Notes: a model not told the origin generated them from the letters alone. A stretch of DNA of 64,000 nt from Bacteroidales bacterium (GCA_016707785.1 JADJGZ010000011.1:62001-126000); one strand, 5' to 3'. Positions 19,301 through 28,266 are shown, counted from the stretch's first letter. Translations and numbers: made by a program.

Positions 19301-19580
19301 TATCTTTACCAAATTCGGTCCTACCAAACACACTCTGCAGATCAGTCTCGACCTGCTGAATGTCGGTAATTTAATCAATTCTGACTGGGGTGTTTCAAAA
19401 AGGCAGACCCTTGGAACCTATGACATCACTTTATTAAAATACAGCAAAACTGGTAGCGATGGCATACCCGTTTATCAATTAAACTACTCAGGTTCAGCTT
19501 TACCTACTACTACTTATGTACCGGTGCTGTCTACACTCAGCACATGGGGAGCACAGTTAGGAATCAGGTATACTTTTTAA
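16317..19580 (+). CDS. Oar-like TonB-dependent outer-membrane receptor
   Basis: 1087 residues. Signal peptide (~1-20, ending LQAQ), a carboxypeptidase-regulatory-like Ig domain (~24-105, 'NESLPGATVMAIHVPSG' and 'TDPDGYFNFSNM'), a plug domain with 'NDFTRMSPQSNGNSFAGRDG' and 'NITIDGANFNNNFG', then a large beta-barrel ending in an aromatic residue (LGIRYTF). These fit the Oar/TonB-receptor group found in Myxococcus and Bacteroidota. No SusD partner is adjacent, so it is not a SusC of a sugar locus. The substrate is unknown; Oar-type receptors have been linked to secretion and adhesion as well as uptake. Confidence 0.9.
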   Translation: MKIRNFLCFLLLIAVSYLQAQVTTSGMNGKVTVANNESLPGATVMAIHVPSGTQYGTITDPDGYFNFSNMRVGGPYTLKVSFVGFKTTELNDITLNLGQTQGINVNLVQESSQIAGVVVVAVKNELINGNRTGASTNVSTRQIESLPSINRSINDFTRMSPQSNGNSFAGRDGRYNNITIDGANFNNNFGLSSKSLPGGDAQPISLDAIEEISVNIAPYDIRQSNFTGANVNAVTRSGDNQWKGSIYGYYRDKSFNGSKVEDQTLTLTDQTTSTYGARFGGPIIKNKLFIFANAEKEKSSYPGIAWKPSTDGVGDAAASISRTSETDLEAMRTHLMSNYSYDPGTYKDFGNFASENYKILARIDWNITKKHRFTFRYNYVESTNDQQVNATSAPGTRSTFGRIGEKSMSFTNANYGFLNTVSSITAELNSVLNKSSNKLLFTYTKIRDTRSSNSSLFPFVDIYKDGDPYMSFGYELFSKDNDVKNNVLTITDNFNFYLGKHTLTVGAAFDKLYFGNSYKRYGTSYYRFASMEDFINKAAPTTFGITYPYSGDGYAELNFGYGSIYVQDEYRMTDNLKLTAGLRYEMPVYMDDPTANPAIEALTFKDLDGNDLSINVGSWPKAKGTISPRISFNWDAKGDKSLQVRGGTGVFTGRLPFVWFTNQPTNSGVLQNTVEITKNYQLSALTFNPDPFYYVSGAHQIDSLFSSTPSSKAPGSIAVVDKNFKMPQVWRTNIAADFELPWYDLVFTIEGIYSKDVNAIVQYNANVKATDTTFQGADNRPRYLSSKINSAISSAMVLTNAKGEGFTYSLTAQIAKPFTKGFSGFLAYTYTGAKDLTANPGSAAQSAWSSNPSVQNQNTPGLSYSQFAVPSRLLASLSYHKEYLKHLGTTVSVYFQGSSQGRLDYIYSNDMNGDGNAADLMYIPKDETEIVFADITKKDNEGNTVVVFSAADQATAFWKYVDQDDYLSEHKGEYAERYGVVMPWLNRWDIKIMQDIFTKFGPTKHTLQISLDLLNVGNLINSDWGVSKRQTLGTYDITLLKYSKTGSDGIPVYQLNYSGSALPTTTYVPVLSTLSTWGAQLGIRYTF

Positions 19581-19600
19581 TCGAACAAACTTCCTTACAG

Positions 19601-19630
19601 AAAAGGCTGCCAAAATCAGGCAGCCTTTTC
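19601..19630. terminator. Bidirectional terminator between Oar-like gene and MFS gene
   Basis: 11-bp perfect stem AAAAGGCTGCC / GGCAGCCTTTT with a 7-nt loop. The A/T flanks make it function on both strands, serving the plus-strand receptor and the minus-strand transporter ending at 19653. Confidence 0.88.
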
Positions 19631-19652
19631 CATTTTTCGGAAAAGTGTGATT

Positions 19653-21032
19653 TTATATATTGGGCCTTGAAGCGTTCTGAATTTCTTCTTTTCTTCCTTT
19701 AAGCAGGAAACTCAGTAACATTGCAGCATAAGCCATCATGGCGATTAAAAGGAATGAACTGTCATATCCCTTTAACCTGTTTACAGCTGCGGCAACAATA
19801 ATTCCTATCAAAGTAGCTCCTGTCATCTGGCCCACACTTGTAAAAAGTGTAATAAGTCCTTGTCCCATTGCACGATCAGAAGACTGAACTTCATTCAACA
19901 TGATGTATCTCATCGAGGATCCTTGCAACATAGATGTTCCCAACCCTATCAGGATCCCTCCGGCATAAAACCAGGGTAATGAGTGCGAAGCAAAGAACAA
20001 GACCAACAAACCGGTTGCTGATGAAAAAAGCCCGGCTATTACAATCACCCTTGAACCAACCTTATCAATCAACCTCCCAGAAACAGGCGCTCCAACTGCA
20101 ACTGCCAGTACAAAAGGGATCAGCATGAAAGCAGCATCTGAAGAAGATACCTGGAAAAGATTCACAGCCATTTCAGGAACAAAAATGGTTACAGATTGAA
20201 GCAAACCGGCTCCAACTGCAACAATACCCACAATTCTTATCTGCTTTACATCAAAGAGCTCAATTTTCATGACAGGTGCGAAAGCTTTCTTCTCAAAGAA
20301 AATGAAAAGTATAAATGAGATCACCGAGATCACAAAAAAGGGCCAGACCTCAATAGAGACCAGGCTGCTTAATCCCCTAGCAACATCAATCGAGTTGATT
20401 CCATAAACGAAGGAGGCCAGCAATATTGCAATCAGGAGCATACCCGGCCAGTCAAAATTCACCGCACTGCTTTTATGAGAGGGAAGCATCCTTAAACTAA
20501 AGTAAATAACCACTATCGCAATTGGAATATTGATGAGGAAAAGGGAATTCCAACTGAAAAACCTGAGCATGACTCCAGCCATTAATGGCCCGATCAGAAA
20601 TGCCATTCCGAATACTGCGCCGATCATTCCTAAGGCTTTACCCCGCTTTTCAGGCGGGAAAATATCTCCAATAACAGCCGATGCAACCGGGAATATTCCA
20701 CTCGCACCAAATCCCTGGACAGCACGCCCTGAAAGTAGCAAAGTCATATTTCCTGAAAATGCCACCATGGCTGAACCTATTGCGAATACAGCCACAGAAA
20801 AAACATAGATTGACTTCCTGCCGTATAAATCTGACAGTCGTGCCAATAATGAGACTCCTATTAGATTGAACAAGACATAGATACTGAAAATCCAGGCCAA
20901 GGATTTGTGATCCACCTGAATACTCTTTTCAATAGATGGAATTGCCGGACCTACAATCGAGATATCAAGGGCTCCCATGAGCACCCCTGTAAATAAGAGA
21001 ATCAGAATTTTGCCGTTTCTGTGTTTATCCAT
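19653..21032 (-). CDS. MFS transporter (DHA2-like drug efflux type)
   Basis: About 459 residues from the ATG at 21032, with 12-14 hydrophobic segments. Signature stretches: 'MGALDISIVGPAIPSIE' in the first helix, 'LSDLYGRKSIY' (loop 2-3 motif A), 'GRAVQGFGASGIFPV' and 'FPPEKRGKALGMIG'. The family exports drugs or metabolites using the proton gradient. The substrate cannot be told from sequence. A -7 element sits just upstream at 21051-21058, ruling out the longer TTG start at 21065. Confidence 0.88.
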   Translation of the reverse strand: MDKHRNGKILILLFTGVLMGALDISIVGPAIPSIEKSIQVDHKSLAWIFSIYVLFNLIGVSLLARLSDLYGRKSIYVFSVAVFAIGSAMVAFSGNMTLLLSGRAVQGFGASGIFPVASAVIGDIFPPEKRGKALGMIGAVFGMAFLIGPLMAGVMLRFFSWNSLFLINIPIAIVVIYFSLRMLPSHKSSAVNFDWPGMLLIAILLASFVYGINSIDVARGLSSLVSIEVWPFFVISVISFILFIFFEKKAFAPVMKIELFDVKQIRIVGIVAVGAGLLQSVTIFVPEMAVNLFQVSSSDAAFMLIPFVLAVAVGAPVSGRLIDKVGSRVIVIAGLFSSATGLLVLFFASHSLPWFYAGGILIGLGTSMLQGSSMRYIMLNEVQSSDRAMGQGLITLFTSVGQMTGATLIGIIVAAAVNRLKGYDSSFLLIAMMAYAAMLLSFLLKGRKEEIQNASRPNI

Positions 21033-21050
21033 ACCAACAAATAAGATTGG

Positions 21051-21058
21051 CAAAGATA
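21051..21058 (-). promoter_or_regulatory. -7 promoter element, MFS gene
   Basis: Reads TATCTTTG on the minus strand, 19 bp upstream of the ATG at 21032. Confidence 0.5.
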
Positions 21059-21175
21059 GCAGCAAAAGGAAATGGGTAACCGTGCAGCCTAAATGAAATT
21101 AGAAAAGCTCAAAGTCTCTAAACTTTCATCTTCTGCCAATCAAATCATCAATCGTAATTATTCAGCTTGGATATC

Positions 21176-22816
21176 TTACTGGCACCTGTCTTTTTTCATG
21201 AAAGGGTACCTGTAATCTGTTGGAGGCATCAGGGTTTCCTTAATGGTTCTGGGATTTGTCCAACGAACCAGGTTAAGGTGGCTGCCGGATTTGTCATTTG
21301 TCCCTGACTGCCTGGACCCTCCGAAGGGCTGTTGACCAACAACTGCCCCGGTAGGTTTATCGTTAAAATAAAGATTACCTGCCGCATATTTTAGCTTATC
21401 AGCTGCATAACTGAGCACATATCGGTCAGAAGCAAAAATAGAACCTGTAAGTCCGTATGGGGAGGTTTCATCCACAAGTTTCAAGGTTTCATCAAAATCC
21501 TTATCCTTATAAACAAATATCGAAAGCACCGGACCAAAGATCTCTTCTTCCATGGTAACATAATGAGGATCTTTCACTTTAATCACAGTGGGTTCAATAA
21601 AATATCCGGTAGTTTTATCAGAATTTCCACCAAAAACAATTTCAGCATCCGTTGAACTCTTTACTTGAGAGATATACCCGGAAATATTATCAAAAGAATT
21701 TTCATCAATAACAGCATTCATAAAGTTCCCAAAGTCCCTTACATCGCCCATTTTAGCTTCGGCTAGCATATCACCCATTAGTTCTTTGACTTTCGGCCAT
21801 AGAGATTCAGGTATATAAGCCCTGGAAGCAGCTGAGCATTTTTGACCCTGGTATTCAAATGCACCTCTTACCAATGCAGTTGCCACTTCGTCACTATTGG
21901 CAGAAGAGTGCACCAGTACGAAATCCTTACCACCTGTTTCCCCAACTATTCTGGGATAGGATCGATAGCTTGACAGATTCTGGGCTGCCATAAGCCAGAG
22001 TTTATTAAATGTAGCGTTAGATCCTGTAAAATGTAAACCAGCAAATGAAGGATGGTCGAAAATGGTTTTCCCTATCACGCCCCCGGATCCCGGAATGAAA
22101 TTAATTACCCCGGCAGGCAATCCTGCTTCCCTGAAAATATCCATCAGGATGTAGTTGGAAAGTACCGCAGTAGATGCCGGTTTCCAAAGCGTAACATTTC
22201 CCATTAAAGCAGGTGCCATATTCAGATTGGATGCAATAGCCGTAAAGTTGAAAGGACTGAGTGAAAACACAAATCCTTCCAAAGGCCTATACTCCAGCCT
22301 GTTGATGATTCCCGGATCGGAATGAGGCTGTTCGTGGTATATATCTGAAATATAATGTGCATTGAATCTCAGGAAATCAATTACTTCACATGCCGCATCT
22401 ATTTCAGCCTGGTATGCGCTCTTACCCTGGCCCAGCATGGTTGCTGCATTGATCCGGTTACGGTACTTTTTTGAAATGAGTTCAGCAGCTTTCAGGGTAA
22501 TCGATGCCCTCTCAAACCAGGATAGTCCTTCCCATTCATTATGCGCCTTCATGGCAGCATCAATAGCCATTCCCACTTCAGTTGCCCCTGCCTTGTGATA
22601 CCTGGCAATTACATGCCGGTGATCATGAGGCATCCTGACTTCTTCAATATTCCCGGTACGAACTTCCTTACCGCCAATGATCAATGGAATGTCAAGGATC
22701 TCAGAGGACATGGAATCAAGTTCAGCCATGAGATCTTTTCTTTCTTTTGTCCCGGGGGCATAACTGTGAACCTGCTCATTCGATGGATAGTCAAAAATAA
22801 AAACTGAATTATGCAT
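21176..22816 (-). CDS. 1-pyrroline-5-carboxylate (L-glutamate gamma-semialdehyde) dehydrogenase
   Basis: 546-residue aldehyde dehydrogenase that oxidises glutamate semialdehyde to glutamate with NAD+, the second step of proline breakdown. Length and motifs match the single-function P5CDH subfamily (~540 residues): 'SPFNFTAIASNLNMAPALMG', the catalytic 'ETGGKD' and the nucleophile Cys327 in 'YQGQKCSAASRAYIP', plus a C-terminal 'FGGSRQSGTNDK'. The proline dehydrogenase gene is not in the window. Starts at an ATG; upstream 170 bp carry no clear consensus promoter. Confidence 0.93.
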   Translation of the reverse strand: MHNSVFIFDYPSNEQVHSYAPGTKERKDLMAELDSMSSEILDIPLIIGGKEVRTGNIEEVRMPHDHRHVIARYHKAGATEVGMAIDAAMKAHNEWEGLSWFERASITLKAAELISKKYRNRINAATMLGQGKSAYQAEIDAACEVIDFLRFNAHYISDIYHEQPHSDPGIINRLEYRPLEGFVFSLSPFNFTAIASNLNMAPALMGNVTLWKPASTAVLSNYILMDIFREAGLPAGVINFIPGSGGVIGKTIFDHPSFAGLHFTGSNATFNKLWLMAAQNLSSYRSYPRIVGETGGKDFVLVHSSANSDEVATALVRGAFEYQGQKCSAASRAYIPESLWPKVKELMGDMLAEAKMGDVRDFGNFMNAVIDENSFDNISGYISQVKSSTDAEIVFGGNSDKTTGYFIEPTVIKVKDPHYVTMEEEIFGPVLSIFVYKDKDFDETLKLVDETSPYGLTGSIFASDRYVLSYAADKLKYAAGNLYFNDKPTGAVVGQQPFGGSRQSGTNDKSGSHLNLVRWTNPRTIKETLMPPTDYRYPFMKKDRCQ

Positions 22817-22988
22817 CTATAAATTAATCTAAGTTAAAGGATTCGTTTACTGTAATAAACAACATTTAATCAGCTTGTTTGTTCACGTATTAGGCACGAA
22901 TGAAAGCAGCCTTTTACAATAACCTTCATGCAATCTGGCAGGTTTCTGAAGCTTTAAAATGTATTAATTTTACACAAAGTTTATTCAG

Positions 22989-23762
22989 ATGGATTATTAT
23001 ATCATAACCGGTGTTTCAAGGGGAATTGGCGAAGCTATAGCCAGGAATCTGCTTTACAAAGGAAACACCCTTTTTTGCACTTCCCGAACCATGAATGAAG
23101 ACCTTGTTGAAACAGCTTCATCAATGGAAGTTCCACTTTTCTATTATGAAGCCGATCTCACTCATAAAGGTACAGCTGAAAAGTTCATGGATGAGGTTTT
23201 TTCAAGGATTATTCCAGACAGTTCTACCCGGATTGCATTAATCAACAATGCAGGTATGTTGGAGCCCATCTCCCGGATAGAGAATGCTGATCCAATATTA
23301 ATGGAAGAACACCTGAAACTGAACTTACTGGCTCCGGCATTGCTGAGTGCAGGCTTTATCAAGCATTCAGGAAACCTGCCCATCGTTAAAGTAATTCTGA
23401 ATATATCATCCGGGGCATCTGCTTACCCGTATGCTGCCTGGGCAATGTATTGCGCATCAAAGGCAGGTCTTGATATGCTTACGCGTACTATTGGCCTGGA
23501 ACAATCATCATCATTAAATCCTGTTAAAACGATAGCGCTTGCTCCGGGAATTGTAGATACTGCAATGCAAACACACATCCGAAAATCAGATGCTGAGCAG
23601 TTCACCGAGAAAGAAAAGTTTGTTAAGCTTCATGAAGAAGGCAAATTAAGTGATCCTGCGAGTGTTGCCGGCATAATTATTAAAGCAATATTCAATCCTG
23701 ACATTCCTCAAGGGGAAATTCTGAATATTGATCAAATGAAATCCTATTCAAAAGAGCACTAA
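22989..23762 (+). CDS. Short-chain dehydrogenase/reductase (benzil/sepiapterin reductase-like)
   Basis: 257 residues with a Rossmann fold. The nucleotide-binding TGVSRGIGEA sits at residues ~7-16, 'INNAG' follows, and the catalytic Ser-Tyr-Lys set is in 'NISSGAS' and 'YCASKAG'; 'APGIVDTAMQ' after the catalytic helix is typical. The closest family by eye is the NADPH-dependent (S)-benzoin-forming benzil reductase/sepiapterin reductase group. The natural substrate is uncertain. It is followed 53 bp later by a PAP2 gene on the same strand. Confidence 0.86.
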   Translation: MDYYIITGVSRGIGEAIARNLLYKGNTLFCTSRTMNEDLVETASSMEVPLFYYEADLTHKGTAEKFMDEVFSRIIPDSSTRIALINNAGMLEPISRIENADPILMEEHLKLNLLAPALLSAGFIKHSGNLPIVKVILNISSGASAYPYAAWAMYCASKAGLDMLTRTIGLEQSSSLNPVKTIALAPGIVDTAMQTHIRKSDAEQFTEKEKFVKLHEEGKLSDPASVAGIIIKAIFNPDIPQGEILNIDQMKSYSKEH

Positions 23763-23815
23763 CTTTGATGCAGCAACCGAATTTAGATTAATGGCGGTAA
23801 AAAACACGATTCCGA

Positions 23816-24412
23816 ATGATTGATGCATTAAAAGAACTGGATACCCGTTTCCTGCTTTTTCTGAATAGTTTCCATAACTCTTTTTTCGATCAGCTTATGT
23901 GGCTGGTTAGTGACAAATTCACATGGGTGCCCTTATATATATGGTTCATATGGCTCCTCTATAAAAAATATAAGAGTAAGTTCTGGATGGTATTGGTGAT
24001 GATCACACTAATGATTGTATTGAGTGATCAGATGGCTAACCTATTCAAAAATGGATTTATGCGCTTACGACCTTCTAATGAACCGGCCATCCGTCACCTG
24101 ATTCACATTGTGAATGGTTACACCGGCGGACCTTATGGTTTTTATTCGGGACATGCTGCTAATGCCTTTGCAGTTGCGACATTCGTCATACTTATGTTAG
24201 GAAAAGAGATGAAATACCTGGTTTGGATATGCCTTTCATATGCGACCCTTGTTTCCTATAGCAGGATTTACCTGGGGGTTCATTACCCTCTGGATGTTCT
24301 CACCGGAGCTATCGCAGGAATATTGACCGGAGGTTTAATGGTATGGGGCCTGGAGAAATGGATGAAAAGTGGTATGCTTCAAAAAGCTGTCACTAGGATT
24401 GAGAATGAGTAG
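23816..24412 (+). CDS. PAP2 family membrane phosphatase
   Basis: 198 residues with about five membrane helices. The three phosphatase motifs are visible: KNGFMRLRP (motif 1, K-x6-RP), 'YSGHAAN' (motif 2, with Ser before the Gly-His) and 'SRIYLGVHYPLDV' (motif 3). The expected reaction is removal of phosphate from lipid phosphates such as undecaprenyl pyrophosphate or phosphatidic acid at the periplasmic face. Substrate not assignable. It converges on the NimA-like gene with a gap of 24 bp and no strong terminator. Confidence 0.9.
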   Translation: MIDALKELDTRFLLFLNSFHNSFFDQLMWLVSDKFTWVPLYIWFIWLLYKKYKSKFWMVLVMITLMIVLSDQMANLFKNGFMRLRPSNEPAIRHLIHIVNGYTGGPYGFYSGHAANAFAVATFVILMLGKEMKYLVWICLSYATLVSYSRIYLGVHYPLDVLTGAIAGILTGGLMVWGLEKWMKSGMLQKAVTRIENE

Positions 24413-24436
24413 AAATTATGGAATTGATGATTCCTT

Positions 24437-24904
24437 TTACTTCACGTACCCGAAAATTTTTCCGGAAAATCTTTTTACAACTATTTTAAATGTGCAGACC
24501 TCCCTTACAGAGGGGTCATTATAAGTAAACTCCCTATCCGAATAATTCTTCATAATCATATTCAAAATCCGGATTTTTTCTTCCTTGTCATCAACAAACT
24601 CAATTTCCCCGAAGGCTTGTACACTCCTGTAGTGCATTGAATAACTGCAGGCGACCTGCTCGCTTTGAGCATGCAAAAGGTGATCAGCACTGAATACAAT
24701 GCAAACCTGGGGATGCTTTTTTAAGATTTCAATTTTTTTACCTTTTTTTGAGGAATGGAGATAGATAACTCCATCTTCATATCCGAAGTTAAAGGGAACC
24801 ACATAGGGTGTGTTATCAACATCCATCATTCCCACATAACAGACATTGCACTTTAGGATAATTTCATCAATATCCCTTTGCTGTTGAATGAATTTAGCGC
24901 GCAT
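24437..24904 (-). CDS. NimA-like FMN-binding split-barrel protein
   Basis: 155 residues of the pyridoxamine 5'-phosphate oxidase-like flavin split barrel: 'CNVCYVGMMDVDNTPYVVPF', 'GVIYLHSSKKGKKIEILK', 'VCIVFSAD' and 'YRSVQAFGEIEFVDD'. Members related to Bacteroides Nim proteins can reduce nitroimidazoles, but most family members have no known substrate, so a resistance role should not be assumed. It lies 21 bp downstream of the YvlD-like gene and may share its transcript. Confidence 0.83.
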   Translation of the reverse strand: MRAKFIQQQRDIDEIILKCNVCYVGMMDVDNTPYVVPFNFGYEDGVIYLHSSKKGKKIEILKKHPQVCIVFSADHLLHAQSEQVACSYSMHYRSVQAFGEIEFVDDKEEKIRILNMIMKNYSDREFTYNDPSVREVCTFKIVVKRFSGKIFGYVK

Positions 24905-24925
24905 CCGGGTTAATTAAGGCATTAT

Positions 24926-25303
24926 TCAAGACTGTGGATCCTTTGAATTCCAGGGTTCTGATTTCTTGGGTTTTGCCAGCGCTTCGAGAAACGCTGTAGC
25001 AAGTGAAACAATAATACTAAACAGTAGGGCTGACCAGAAACCATTCACCGAGAAACCCTCCAGAACAGAGTCGGTGATCATAATCATGAAAGCATTAATT
25101 ACCAAAAGGAACAGCCCAAAAGTGATCATTGTAACCGGAATAGTAAGCACAATCAGCAAAGGTTTCAGAAATGCGTTCAGTGCACCTAAAATCAAGGCTA
25201 CAACCATTGCAGACGGAAAACCATCAAGGTAAACACCTGGCAATATATAAGCAGAAAAAAAGACAGCCAAGGACGAAACAAGTAATTTGAGTAATATCTT
25301 CAT
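24926..25303 (-). CDS. YvlD-type (phage holin family 4-like) membrane protein
   Basis: 125 residues with four membrane helices. 'VVALILGALNAFLKPLLIVLTIP' (split here as ALILGALNAF and KPLLIVLTIP) and 'TFGLFLLVINAFMIM' are the marks of the PF04020 family. Despite the 'holin' label these are mostly chromosomal proteins of unknown function. No phage genes are near. The gene lies 12 bp after the end of the protease/propeller gene, and a -7 element (25325-25332, minus strand) provides its own promoter. Confidence 0.82.
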   Translation of the reverse strand: MKILLKLLVSSLAVFFSAYILPGVYLDGFPSAMVVALILGALNAFLKPLLIVLTIPVTMITFGLFLLVINAFMIMITDSVLEGFSVNGFWSALLFSIIVSLATAFLEALAKPKKSEPWNSKDPQS

Positions 25304-25315
25304 GACAGGTGAAAA

Positions 25316-28207
25316 TTAGATCGACAAATTTATCGAAAATAGCATATCAGCGAAGGCTTTTTTATCCTCGAAACGATATCCCATTCTCCAGCCCAGGTCA
25401 AAAGGCAATAAGAACCGAAGTATATGCATGTCAGTGGAAATCTCAACACCTGTTGAATTCAGGAATGAAGACTGGCCTGCTTCTTTATAAACAAAATGAT
25501 CATAAAAAAGATTTGCTTTAAATCGTTTAAAATAGAATAAGGGCCCAATGGCCAGATCTGGATATAGAAATGGAAACTTGTAATTAATCCCAAAACTCAA
25601 CGCCTGACTATTAACAACAGGATGATAGCCCCTGGGAATATTTATCAGATCAGCGTAGAAATAGTCTTTTTTCTCTTTTTGTTGTACCCCGGCATAACAC
25701 CTGATACTGTGGTGCCTCATCAGTCCGGGAAAGAGCAGAATCGCTTCTGCAGATCCGATGTAACCATAAGAACGATCACCTAAAGGAGAATGCCTGAAAT
25801 TAAAATCGAGTACCTGGCCCCATCCGGGATAAAGATCTTTCTGGCCCTGTTTGAGGAAATTAGATAAATAGATCCGGTAGTCGAGTGAATGTATATTCCC
25901 TTCAAAACCTATGGTATCAGTCCGGGTGTTATTTGATACTCCTAAATAAGAAGTATGAGCCAAAAGCTGTATTCCGGAATAAAACCTGCCATGATTAAAA
26001 AGCAAGGGAATCTTTAATCCACCACTTATCCGGGTTTCATTCCAGGTATAGCGTGTCTCGGTACCTTCATCTTCAGTATGATATCCAGCACCTTTTCCAT
26101 ATGAGGCATCCACATCGAGAACAGGATACCAGCCTTCCCATTTAAAGCTAACATTATATTTCCCGGTCTTATCAGCCAGGTCCCATTCATATCCAATAAT
26201 TGTGGTAGCTGTGCTCAATAGATTCTGCGACATAAATGATACACCGGTATTTGACTCGGATGTCATATAATTGAAATAAGCAGGTGCCCAACTATGGAAA
26301 TTAAACAAATGACTGCCTTTGTGATAAGCTTTTGATTCATAGGTTTTACCCGAATAGGCTGTTGAATCGACCATTCCGGTTTCTTCTTTCACAATTGCAT
26401 TGTAAACCGAATGCGAATTATCCTTTATATTTTCAAGGGATATCCACCGGGCAGGGTCAAAATCGGTTTCTACCAAACTATAACCATTTGCATCATACTC
26501 AGAATACACCAATTTTCTCCGGTTATGATTATACTGTCCATTACACGAACCAAAGGCTGAGGAAGTAACCTGAAAGACTCCTGATCCCGTAGTATCTAGT
26601 GCATAAATATTCTCAATTCCAGAATATGATCCATTAAAAAGAATGTAATTGCCGGCAAAAGTTGGGTTGGAAATCTCAGAAAATGTAGGTGGCAGCACTG
26701 TTTTTCTTTCCAGAGTTATTGTGTTTATTAGTTGAATTTGTTTCCCATGTTGATTCAGAAGCATGAAAACAATCCACTCACCTGAAGGTGACCAGGAAGG
26801 GTTCATAATGAAATCCTTGCCTGATTCGAATAATACCCTGATTTCCTTACCGGTATTAAAATCAAGTTCAATAAGAGATGCTTTATCCTGCAGATCCACA
26901 CTGACTGCAACCAATGTTTTTCCGGAAGGAGAAAGCGCCGGTGCGAAGTATCTGCTCTTATGCGTCAACTTCCTGATTTTGCCTGTATTGTATTCAAAAA
27001 CCTTTATAACGGAGTAATTACGATTTTGCCATCGGGGATCAGCATCCCTTTCCGTCCATGTCATATAGCTTTCAGATAACGAAAAACAATCTACCGCAGA
27101 AGAGCCGGGTTTGTTTGAAGATGTTGATGAACCGGAATTTACAGAAAAATTTTCTGATGAAAAAAATCCAGGAGTGAACAGGATTTTTTCGTTACCCGAC
27201 TTATCAATAATTACAAACCTGCTGATATCATTCAAACCTGTGCGTTCAGCAATCCACAGAGAGTCGTTTAGATAATGAGGGAATTTATACCTTGTATATT
27301 CGTTTCCTTTAACCCTGGTGATTCTTGTGAAAGGGCTCAGAATCGTTTTTGAAGCTTGTTCTTTCCAGAGGCTGTCCAATTCTTTGAGAGATGATTTATA
27401 GAGCTCGTTTTTATTCATTCCGGTGACTTTTTTAAGGCCCACGTTAAAAGGATTGATCAGAAACGGTTTACGTCCGACAACATCCATAGCAGATATCCAT
27501 GACTTGTAGCCAAAATTCTTCCAGGTTAAGGAAACTATTTGGTAACCTAATGAATATTGGTCCGGAATAAAATCCCTGTATGATCCAAAAACAGCCTTAT
27601 CATAACTGTAAATACCTTTCTGAATAACCTGCGCCCTCAAATCCATTTCAAAGGAGGGCACCCTTCCTCTACCAGAATGACTTAAAGCAGTTTCTGTGCA
27701 AACAGCATCTCCCTCCATAAACCACATTGGTACGAACAACCCGGAAACTGCAGCTGTTGCGTGTTCACCAAAGACCCAGGTGAGGCCCTTTGTAAAACCC
27801 TTATTCAACATATCCATTTGAACGGCATGGCGAAATTCATGAATCACCAATTGTTCCATCCAGTTTTGAGAATATGTATTCTGAGGAGTGCAGGTATATA
27901 ATTCAAGTCGCTTGGGGGTCCAGACAGAATAGGCATTAGGGATAATATCAGAGGTATGGATTACGACAGGAACAAAACGAGGCTGATGTCCAAGGGTCTT
28001 GGTTCCATGAATATATACGTATTCAAAAAGCCCTGTTAATTCCTGGGCTTTTTTTTCATACGCTTCAGGATAAATGAGTCTGAAATTGTCAGTTTTGATC
28101 GTCCGCCAATGCACAGAAGCCGGATCCTGGCCCAGGTTATAATATTGGGAGAAGACCGGTAAAGAGCAAAATAAAGCCCATAATAATGATAAGCTTCGAT
28201 TGATCAA
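25316..28207 (-). CDS. Large surface protein: HExxH metalloprotease domain, TolB-like propeller, C-terminal beta-barrel
   Basis: 963 residues, TTG start (no ATG is available before the stop codon upstream). Signal peptide ~1-21 (ends 'PVFSQ'). Residues ~25-250 look like a gluzincin (peptidase MA-like) domain: HEFRH at 123-127 gives two zinc ligands and the catalytic Glu, and 'WFMEGDAV' supplies a likely third ligand at Glu165. Residues ~290-620 contain WD40/PD40-type blades ('PALSPSGKTLVAV', 'PSWSPSGEWIVF'). The C-terminal third is rich in amphipathic strands ending in 'LSI', like an outer-membrane barrel. This would place a protease on the cell surface. Substrate unknown; the architecture recurs in Bacteroidota but is little studied. 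Confidence 0.78.
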   Translation of the reverse strand: MINRSLSLLWALFCSLPVFSQYYNLGQDPASVHWRTIKTDNFRLIYPEAYEKKAQELTGLFEYVYIHGTKTLGHQPRFVPVVIHTSDIIPNAYSVWTPKRLELYTCTPQNTYSQNWMEQLVIHEFRHAVQMDMLNKGFTKGLTWVFGEHATAAVSGLFVPMWFMEGDAVCTETALSHSGRGRVPSFEMDLRAQVIQKGIYSYDKAVFGSYRDFIPDQYSLGYQIVSLTWKNFGYKSWISAMDVVGRKPFLINPFNVGLKKVTGMNKNELYKSSLKELDSLWKEQASKTILSPFTRITRVKGNEYTRYKFPHYLNDSLWIAERTGLNDISRFVIIDKSGNEKILFTPGFFSSENFSVNSGSSTSSNKPGSSAVDCFSLSESYMTWTERDADPRWQNRNYSVIKVFEYNTGKIRKLTHKSRYFAPALSPSGKTLVAVSVDLQDKASLIELDFNTGKEIRVLFESGKDFIMNPSWSPSGEWIVFMLLNQHGKQIQLINTITLERKTVLPPTFSEISNPTFAGNYILFNGSYSGIENIYALDTTGSGVFQVTSSAFGSCNGQYNHNRRKLVYSEYDANGYSLVETDFDPARWISLENIKDNSHSVYNAIVKEETGMVDSTAYSGKTYESKAYHKGSHLFNFHSWAPAYFNYMTSESNTGVSFMSQNLLSTATTIIGYEWDLADKTGKYNVSFKWEGWYPVLDVDASYGKGAGYHTEDEGTETRYTWNETRISGGLKIPLLFNHGRFYSGIQLLAHTSYLGVSNNTRTDTIGFEGNIHSLDYRIYLSNFLKQGQKDLYPGWGQVLDFNFRHSPLGDRSYGYIGSAEAILLFPGLMRHHSIRCYAGVQQKEKKDYFYADLINIPRGYHPVVNSQALSFGINYKFPFLYPDLAIGPLFYFKRFKANLFYDHFVYKEAGQSSFLNSTGVEISTDMHILRFLLPFDLGWRMGYRFEDKKAFADMLFSINLSI
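25325..25332 (-). promoter_or_regulatory. -7 promoter element, YvlD-like gene
   Basis: Reads TAAATTTG on the minus strand, inside the last codons of the upstream gene, 22 bp before the ATG at 25303. Confidence 0.4.
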
Positions 28208-28258
28208 GCAGATGTTTTTTTACCGAAAGAAAAAAAATGATCATTCGGAGTATTTGTT

Positions 28259-28266
28259 CAAAATTA
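28259..28266 (-). promoter_or_regulatory. -7 promoter element, protease/propeller gene
   Basis: Reads TAATTTTG on the minus strand, 52 bp before the TTG start at 28207. Confidence 0.4.

Noticed and set aside
24437..24904. Metronidazole-resistance nim gene
   Set aside because: It is only in the broad NimA-like flavoprotein family; no insertion sequence promoter is upstream and nothing shows nitroimidazole reduction.
24926..25303. Phage holin/prophage remnant
   Set aside because: The family name is misleading; the protein is a YvlD-type chromosomal membrane protein and no phage genes are near.
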